Assembly: GCA_020433455.1 (NCBI GenBank) | Contig: JAGRCP010000019.1 | Coordinates: 31,545-95,544, forward strand | Length of the DNA: 64,000 bases | Source of the DNA: Caldilineaceae bacterium | GTDB taxonomy: Bacteria; Chloroflexota; Anaerolineae; Caldilineales; Caldilineaceae | Direction: 5' to 3' | In this document: one piece after another, positions 59,110 through 64,000 of the stretch | Position numbering within the stretch: position 1 is the first letter of the stretch | How the letters are laid out: every line of letters starts with the position of its first letter | Translations under genes and position numbers: made by a program | The notes under the pieces: model-generated | The model's database searches: none | Told to the model about the DNA's origin: nothing | What the model saw: only the letters and a program-made list of their open reading frames with translations

Positions 59110-60437
59110 TCCGTCTTTTCCACCACCAGCGTATACCCATCCTTCCCCGCCACCTTCACCTGATTCCCTTTCTCTACCGCGCCCTGCTCCAGGCGCGCAT
59201 TCCACCATTCGCCAGCGACAAAAACGCTGCCCGTCTCTCCTGCGGCGAAGTCGGTTTTAACCGTGGCGCGCTGTCCAATCAGTCCCTCCGCGCCGGTTAC
59301 CGGGCGGCGATTCTGGGCCAAAAGCCCTTTGCTGCCCGCAAAGAGCGTAAACGCCAAAAGCAGCCCCGCGGTCAGCAGGAGCGTCGGCCAGGGCACGCTC
59401 AATCCCGGCTCATCGAAGAGGAGAACGGCGCCCAGAATGAAGGCGATGGCCCCGCCCACGGCCAGTACGCCAAAGGTGGGCGTAAAGATCTCCGCAACAA
59501 AAAGCCCCAATCCCACCACCAACAGAGCCAATCCGGCCAGACTGGCGTCCAACTGGCCCAGCGCGTAGAAGGCCAGGAGCAAACAGATAAGTCCCACAAT
59601 ACCCGCTGCGCCAAAGCCGGGCGCGCGCATCTCCACAATGAGCCCCAGCGTGCCCAGTGTCAGCAAAATCGACGCCACGCTGGGGTTGCTGATAAAGTTG
59701 AAGAACTGCTGCAGCGGCGTCAGTTCCAACGTATGGGTGACGGCATCATCCAGCATCAGGGTGCGTTCTTCCCCCTGCACGGAGACGGAAAATCCGTCAA
59801 GCTGGGCGTAGAGATCGTCCAGATCCGCAGCGATTACGTCGATAACGCCCAGTTCCAGCGCCTCTTTGGCCGTAGCCGCCTGGGCATCCTGCACCGCGGC
59901 CAGCGCCCACTCAACCGCGTCTTCACCCCGGCGCTCCGCCAGATTTTCGATGTCGGCGCTGAGGATGTTCTCGATCTTGGCCTGGAGCGTCTCGTCAATA
60001 TCCCCGCCGTCGGCATTGACGGGGCTGGCCGCGCCGATGCTGGTGCCCGGCGCCATGGCCGCGACATGACCGGCCAGGGTGATGAAAGTGCCTGCACTGC
60101 CGGCACGCGCACCCGAAGGCGCAACGTAAACGATGACCGGCACGGGCGCACTCAACATACGCTGGGTGATGGCATTGGTCACCTCCACGCTGCCGCCCGG
60201 CGTGTCCAGTTGCAGCACCACGGCTGCGGCATTGCGTTCCGTGGCCGTGGCGATTCCGTCAGCCAGATACTGATCCAGCACGGGCGTCACCGCGCCGTCA
60301 TAGGTAAGCACAACGACTATGGCCGCTCCGTTGTTCTGAACGGCAGGCGCTGCCAAGGCGGACGTAGCGCTGCCGACCAGGCCCAGGAGAAGCAGCGTCA
60401 GAGAAAGTAAGCGCACCCATCGGATTATTTTGTCCAT
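59097..60437 (-). CDS. NfeD-family membrane serine protease (ClpP-class)
   Basis: A 446-residue long-form NfeD protein. A signal peptide (LLSLTLLLLGLVGSATSALAAP) is followed by a ClpP-like domain with LQLDTPGGSVEVTNAI near residue 75, PSGARAGSAGTFIT near 107 (the serine of the GSAG stretch is the likely nucleophile) and SIGAASPVN near 133, with a candidate catalytic Lys in LQAKIENILSA near 154. Four or five membrane helices (about 250-370) follow, then the soluble OB-fold NfeD domain (GLIGQRATVKTDFAAGETGSV). Such proteases cut stomatin-like partners; none is adjacent here. Confidence 0.93.
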   Translation of the reverse strand: MDKIIRWVRLLSLTLLLLGLVGSATSALAAPAVQNNGAAIVVVLTYDGAVTPVLDQYLADGIATATERNAAAVVLQLDTPGGSVEVTNAITQRMLSAPVPVIVYVAPSGARAGSAGTFITLAGHVAAMAPGTSIGAASPVNADGGDIDETLQAKIENILSADIENLAERRGEDAVEWALAAVQDAQAATAKEALELGVIDVIAADLDDLYAQLDGFSVSVQGEERTLMLDDAVTHTLELTPLQQFFNFISNPSVASILLTLGTLGLIVEMRAPGFGAAGIVGLICLLLAFYALGQLDASLAGLALLVVGLGLFVAEIFTPTFGVLAVGGAIAFILGAVLLFDEPGLSVPWPTLLLTAGLLLAFTLFAGSKGLLAQNRRPVTGAEGLIGQRATVKTDFAAGETGSVFVAGEWWNARLEQGAVEKGNQVKVAGKDGYTLVVEKTENNG

Positions 60438-60512
60438 CGTTCTACTCCGCAGATAACGTACACGCCGACTCGCTACAGCTTACTTCGCGATGCGGGGATT
60501 GACAATATTGGG

Positions 60513-60570
60513 GCGGGGCGGCGGCGTTGCGGGGTAATCACTTCGCTATTGCGCCACCCCGCCGCCCCGC
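60513..60570. repeat. GC-rich inverted repeat between NfeD and tatD
   Basis: GCGGGGCGGCGG (60513-60524) pairs perfectly with CCGCCGCCCCGC (60559-60570) in the divergent gap. No T run follows, so it may be a regulatory or REP-like structure rather than a terminator. A weak TTGATG/TAAAAT pair at 60592-60618 could serve tatD, but its spacer is only 15. Confidence 0.45.
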
Positions 60571-60658
60571 TCCATTGCAAGTGGCGTTACGTTGATGCGA
60601 AGCTGCCTGTGATAAAATGAACAAGTGTATTGCGACCGTATGATTGCGTGAGGGGTGC

Positions 60659-61540
60659 ATGAGCGCCGCTGAAATTTTCACACCTGAAATTTACGCCGTT
60701 GACACCCATTGTCATCTGGATTTGGAACAATTTGATACTGACCGCAGGGCCGTGGTCGCGCGGGCTATGGAAGCAGGCGTGGACCTTGTGGTCAATCCGG
60801 GCATCGATATTGCGCACAGCGAAGCCGCAATCGCCCTGGCCGAGGAATTTCCCGCCGTCTATGCGGCCGTGGGCGTTCATCCCACCAGCAGCGGAGAGTT
60901 TGACGCGACGACCGTGGCCCGTTTACGCGACCTGGCCGCCCATCCCAAAGTCGTGGCCATCGGCGAGATTGGCCTGGATTACTACTGGGAAAACGTGCCG
61001 CCCGCGCAGCAGGCCCGCGCATTCCAGGCCCAGCTTGAACTGGCCGCGGATTTGGGCCTGCCGGTCATCATCCACGATCGGGACGCCCATGACGACGTGG
61101 CGGCCACGCTGGAGACCTGGGTGGCAAGCGACGCATACGCCCAATCGCCCCTGGCCCGACGCGCCTATGCCGGCGTCCTCCACGCATTCAGCGGGGATCT
61201 GAAGCTGGCGCGCCGGGCGTATGAATGGGGGTTTGTGCTAAGTCTGGGTGGTCCGGTAACATTTAAGAATGCCAAAGCGCTGCATGAGCAGGTAACGCAG
61301 CTTGATCCCATGCGCCTGATGCTGGAGACGGATGCACCTTATTTGACGCCTCATCCCTATCGGGGAAAGCGTAACGAACCGGCCTACATACCGCTCATTT
61401 TGGCCCGTTTAGCTGAATTACTGGAGCAGACGCCCGACCAACTGGCCCATGCCTCCAGCACGTTAGCTTTGCAGTTTTTTGGTTTAGAGGAGACCTATCG
61501 TGTTAGGCGCCCAGCCTCGCACCAGACGCCCGCTTGCTAG
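60659..61540 (+). CDS. tatD: TatD-family metal-dependent DNase
   Basis: A TIM-barrel metalloenzyme, 293 residues, with 3'-5' DNase activity in relatives. The ligands are visible: [13 protein letters not shown] near residue 15 (HxH), [12 protein letters not shown] near 100 (Glu), [12 protein letters not shown] near 136 (His), [13 protein letters not shown] near 172 (His) and [17 protein letters not shown] near 220 (Asp). The start at 60659 has GAGGGG six bases ahead; an in-frame start at 60644 is less likely. The next gene overlaps its 3' end by 41 bases. Confidence 0.94.
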   Translation: MSAAEIFTPEIYAVDTHCHLDLEQFDTDRRAVVARAMEAGVDLVVNPGIDIAHSEAAIALAEEFPAVYAAVGVHPTSSGEFDATTVARLRDLAAHPKVVAIGEIGLDYYWENVPPAQQARAFQAQLELAADLGLPVIIHDRDAHDDVAATLETWVASDAYAQSPLARRAYAGVLHAFSGDLKLARRAYEWGFVLSLGGPVTFKNAKALHEQVTQLDPMRLMLETDAPYLTPHPYRGKRNEPAYIPLILARLAELLEQTPDQLAHASSTLALQFFGLEETYRVRRPASHQTPAC

Positions 61541-62609
61541 CCAGGACGTACGCCCAGTGGTCACGAAAACCGCCGTAAACGGCCATAATCCGTCCCCGGC
61601 CGATATTCATGTGCTGCTGGCCCCGGTCAAGCCGGGATTGCGGCGCGTGGAAGAAAAGATGAAGGCGGTCGATTCCGCGCTCTTTGCCCCGCTGGCCACA
61701 GCCTTTGTGGACCTCATCGGTCGGGGCGGCAAGCGCCTGCGCCCTGCGCTCGCGCTCATGACCGCGGAACTGACCGGCCCCCTGGCCGGTACGCCCGCCT
61801 ATACGCGTGCGCTCTCTCTGGCAGCGTCGGTGGAGATGCTTCATACCGCTACGCTGGTTCACGACGATGTGATTGACGATGCGCTTCTGCGCCGGGGCGC
61901 CCCCACATTGAATGCCGACTGGAGCAAGGGCTCCACCGTCATCGCGGGGAACTACATGTTCGGCCGCGCGGCCCAGTTTTCGGCCGAGACGGGCAACATG
62001 CGCGTCATCCGCCTTTTCAGCGACACGCTGGATATCATCGTCAACGGCGAGCTGCACCAGCTCTTGGCCCGGGACGCATTTCACCAGGAAAAAGAGCGCT
62101 ACTACCAGCGCATCTACGCCAAGACGGCCAGCCTCTTCTGCGCGGCCACCGAAGGCGCGGCGGTGCTGGCGGAGATGAGGGAGCACGACATCCGCTCCCT
62201 GCGCGATTTCGGCTACAACTTCGGCATGGCCTTCCAGATTGTAGATGACATCCTCGACTTTACGGGCAACGAGCAGACTCTGGGCAAGCCTGCCGGCGGC
62301 GACTTGCGCCAGGGCACGCTGACCCTGCCCTTCTTTTACTACCTCAACGAACATCCCGAGCCCGCGCGCCTGATTGCCGAGATGGAAGAAAAGATCGATT
62401 TGCGCGACCAGGGGGATGACGGATATTGGGACGACACGGTTCGCGACGTAGTAGCGGCCGTACGTGCCGGCCGCGCCATTCAGGATGCGCAGGAAGAAGC
62501 CCGCTATTTCCTGGACCTGGCCCGCCGCTCCCTGGGCGAGATGCCGCCCAGCGTCTACAAAACGTCCATGCTCGGCCTGTGCGATTTCGTCGTCCAGCGC
62601 ACTTATTGA
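61500..62609 (+). CDS. Polyprenyl diphosphate synthase
   Basis: A 369-residue trans-isoprenyl synthase that extends allylic diphosphates with isopentenyl diphosphate, probably for quinone tails. The first aspartate-rich motif is [15 protein letters not shown] near residue 120 and the second [29 protein letters not shown] near 244, with [12 protein letters not shown] near 77. The residues ahead of the first motif ([12 protein letters not shown]) are small, which fits longer products such as hepta- to decaprenyl. It starts at GTG 61500 inside tatD, with GGAG seven bases ahead, so the two are coupled. Confidence 0.93.
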   Translation: MLGAQPRTRRPLASQDVRPVVTKTAVNGHNPSPADIHVLLAPVKPGLRRVEEKMKAVDSALFAPLATAFVDLIGRGGKRLRPALALMTAELTGPLAGTPAYTRALSLAASVEMLHTATLVHDDVIDDALLRRGAPTLNADWSKGSTVIAGNYMFGRAAQFSAETGNMRVIRLFSDTLDIIVNGELHQLLARDAFHQEKERYYQRIYAKTASLFCAATEGAAVLAEMREHDIRSLRDFGYNFGMAFQIVDDILDFTGNEQTLGKPAGGDLRQGTLTLPFFYYLNEHPEPARLIAEMEEKIDLRDQGDDGYWDDTVRDVVAAVRAGRAIQDAQEEARYFLDLARRSLGEMPPSVYKTSMLGLCDFVVQRTY

Positions 62610-62786
62610 TTTGGGTGCATTCAAACTCGGTTGGCGAAACACGGGCGACCGCAAGGGTACGCCCCTACCGGTCCAACTCATTTTGAACACACCCTATTGA
62701 TTTGAACGGCTTTCATTATCGGTCACGGCCATGGCTGATAAGAGCGCCTCTAAATCATTTAACCCTTTCACGCAATCAATTTACTC

Positions 62787-63469
62787 TCAGGCCCATGCGA
62801 AAGTTTGTTTTAAATCGTTGCAGTGAGTGTAAGGCAAATATTTATCATGTTGCAAACGACCTACTACAATCCCGGGTGCAACATTCTGACTCAAGAAAAA
62901 CTCTCTAATCGCCGCTTTACTAAACACCTTGCGCTAGTTAACAAAGCGAGAATAGCTGCCCGGATCAATCATAAAGTCCGCAGCAAATTCGTTTGCCTCT
63001 TTCTCTTTAGCTTCATCTCACCGCTTACTTTCGTCTGTGATAACTGAGGAACAAGCACAACAGCAACACCTGCTTTAGCGCAAAGAGTTTTCATTTGCGG
63101 TTCAAAAACATTTGGAGGCTCAGATGTCAGTTCCCGTATTTCTTTCAGTGCACCTTCAAATATCTTAGGCTCGTAAGACGAACAATGAATGGATTGCACT
63201 TCTATTTCACCTTTCCGAAGCCATGCAGCAAGAGCGCCGGGCGAGCTTGAATACCGCGGTGATTTACGGAATGAAACCGCAGGGTTTAGCCATACATCGT
63301 TCCATTGGGCGGGCGATGCTACCGCAGAATAATTCAGCGCTTCTTCAACCTGCAGCACTGGATCACCGAATCCACGGATCCACTTCAGTTCAATCATCTC
63401 ATCTACAGGCAAGTCCGATAACCAGCTGCCATAAGCGTGAAGCCGCTCACGTTCTGCACAACGGGCGAT
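62787..63469 (-). pseudogene. Fossil ImmA/IrrE-type (HigA-like) antitoxin gene
   Basis: The frame 62969-63412 reads RERLHAYGSWLSDLPVDEM, then QVEEALNYSAVASPAQWNDV and LTSEPPNVFEPQMKTLCAKAGVAVVLVPQL, up to QTKVSG. It then shifts to another frame, DEAKEKEANEFAADFMIDP, a TAG, and FSKAAIREFFLSQNVAPGIVVG ending at 62787. This is the order of HTH-linked ImmA/IrrE proteins, but the HExxH segment is deleted, the frame is shifted, a stop is present, and the N-terminal HTH part is absent at the IS edge. Clearly dead. Confidence 0.78.
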
Positions 63470-63503
63470 TGATATGCCAACTGGTCGAGCACAGCCCGGT
63501 ATG

Positions 63504-64000
63504 TGTCAAGAATTTTGAGACAACTTTGTGCGAGAAATTAGTGTAGATCGTACGGTTGACGGCGGCCCTCGTGATTCACATGCGAGATACGCCGAAAAGA
63601 ACGGATGGGTTTATCGCTTTCCGGAACAATGTAACGTTCAAGCGGCGGGCCTGGGCAGAGTACGGACCCTGCCCCGCGTTACACCGTTCACCGCGACAGC
63701 GCTCGGGTTGCTCCCCAGCATTGCCCTATCCTCTGTAGCGGCGGATAGGAGTATAGCCGGGAGCGGCTATTCATTCAACAAGAATTCCGGGACCGGCCGG
63801 TTGATCCAGACGGCATTCGGAAGCTGCGCCGGTGTCGGCTCCCCTTGCACAAAGCGCTCGGGATGCGCCTGAAAGGCCTGCTGCAAAACGACCTGCCGCT
63901 GAGCCAACCTTTCATCAGTCCGGCCATAATGGACGTCGGTCGGCGTGAGCAGAGCCAATGCCGTGTGGTGATGCTCCTGGTGATACCAGTTGAAGAAGGT
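63504..64000 (-). mobile_element. IS3-type insertion sequence, 3' end (runs off the window)
   Basis: The transposase C-terminus lies at 63767-64000, followed (minus strand) by about 260 noncoding bases to a probable end near 63504, where TGTCAAGAATTTTGAGACAA resembles the TGTC/TTGAGAC-type ends of such elements. The boundary is judged by eye only because the other end is outside the window. The insertion sits at the point where the fossil antitoxin gene loses its N-terminal part. Confidence 0.55.
63767..64000 (-). CDS. IS3-family transposase, C-terminal part (partial)
   Basis: The frame is open to base 64000 and reads TFFNWYHQEHHHTALALLTP, then DVHYGRTDERLAQRQVVLQQAF, HPERFVQGEPTPAQLP and AVWINRPVPE to a TAG. 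The WYHxEHHHxALxxLTPxDVHxGR pattern is the end of the rve integrase core and tail of IS3-type OrfB transposases, including the histidine-rich stretch following the last catalytic Glu. The rest of the gene lies beyond the window, so whether the element is intact is unknown. Confidence 0.85.
   Translation of the reverse strand, partial: TFFNWYHQEHHHTALALLTPTDVHYGRTDERLAQRQVVLQQAFQAHPERFVQGEPTPAQLPNAVWINRPVPEFLLNE

Noticed and set aside
60592..60618. Promoter TTGATG/TAAAAT ahead of tatD
   Set aside because: The spacer is 15 bases and the -35 imperfect; too weak to list as a feature.
63528..63872. 114-aa plus-strand reading frame near the window end
   Set aside because: It overlaps the IS3 transposase and its 3' noncoding part in antisense and shows no known fold.

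Overview
The window is GC-rich bacterial chromosome, coding-dense on both strands, with no rRNA and no phage. The gene set points to Chloroflexota (Anaerolineae/Caldilineae-like). Evidence: lipobox-type lipoproteins with P/T-rich stalks, opp/dpp-type ABC operons with lipoprotein binding proteins, a mevalonate kinase in a bacterium, an acyl-CoA mutase and an epimerase, a GMC oxidoreductase and a biotin ligase without a DNA-binding domain. This placement is inferred from gene content; no marker gene was compared.

Layout: 1-3441 holds the end of a duplicated-module surface protein, a glycosyltransferase that has lost its C-terminus, and a DUF1992 protein. 3734-5131 is argH. 5184-16312 is a large oligopeptide/dipeptide ABC transport block: one full set (D, F, binding protein, B, C), then a second binding protein with its own two permeases but no ATPases. 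A two-domain sugar-dehydrogenase-like lipoprotein follows. 18046-22666 (minus strand) holds comEA, an EamA exporter, a GNAT enzyme and an acyl-CoA mutase large subunit carrying isobutyryl-CoA-mutase-type specificity residues. 22700-24860 is a decayed zone: a broken GNAT gene, an internally deleted IS4-type element with both terminal repeats, and a BON protein. 24857-29589 has rmd-gmd (GDP-D-rhamnose), a hydrolase, an unusual 197-aa protein and a CDP-alcohol phosphatidyltransferase. 31342-39899 runs birA, a small membrane protein, a 1180-aa four-module surface protein, a GT39-like glycosyltransferase, a patatin, a DUF423 protein and glucokinase. 39966-44745 has a tyrosine recombinase lacking its nucleophile, two methyltransferases and a flippase-like membrane protein. 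44990-53295 is mostly housekeeping (dnaX-ybaB-recR, methylmalonyl-CoA epimerase, DUF59, membrane Mrr-like nuclease, GDPD, mevalonate kinase, GMC oxidoreductase). tRNA-Glu(CTC) lies at 53371-53446. 53561-62609 holds an aldo/keto reductase, tag, KDG kinase plus KDPG aldolase, glutaredoxin, DinB, a methyltransferase, NfeD protease, tatD and a polyprenyl diphosphate synthase. The window ends with a fossil ImmA/IrrE antitoxin-type gene beside the edge of an IS3-type element.

The most unusual signal is not a gene. At about ten places the intergenic DNA is built from degenerate direct repeats in strict 7-nt or 8-nt phase (heptads such as CAATCTT or CTGATTT; octads such as CAATCTCC or TAATCGCC). They abut stop or start codons, and between convergent genes they occur as inverted pairs that can fold as two-way terminators. 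One such array marks the point where the glycosyltransferase gene is cut off. Three other palindromic (REP/MITE-like) families are also present.
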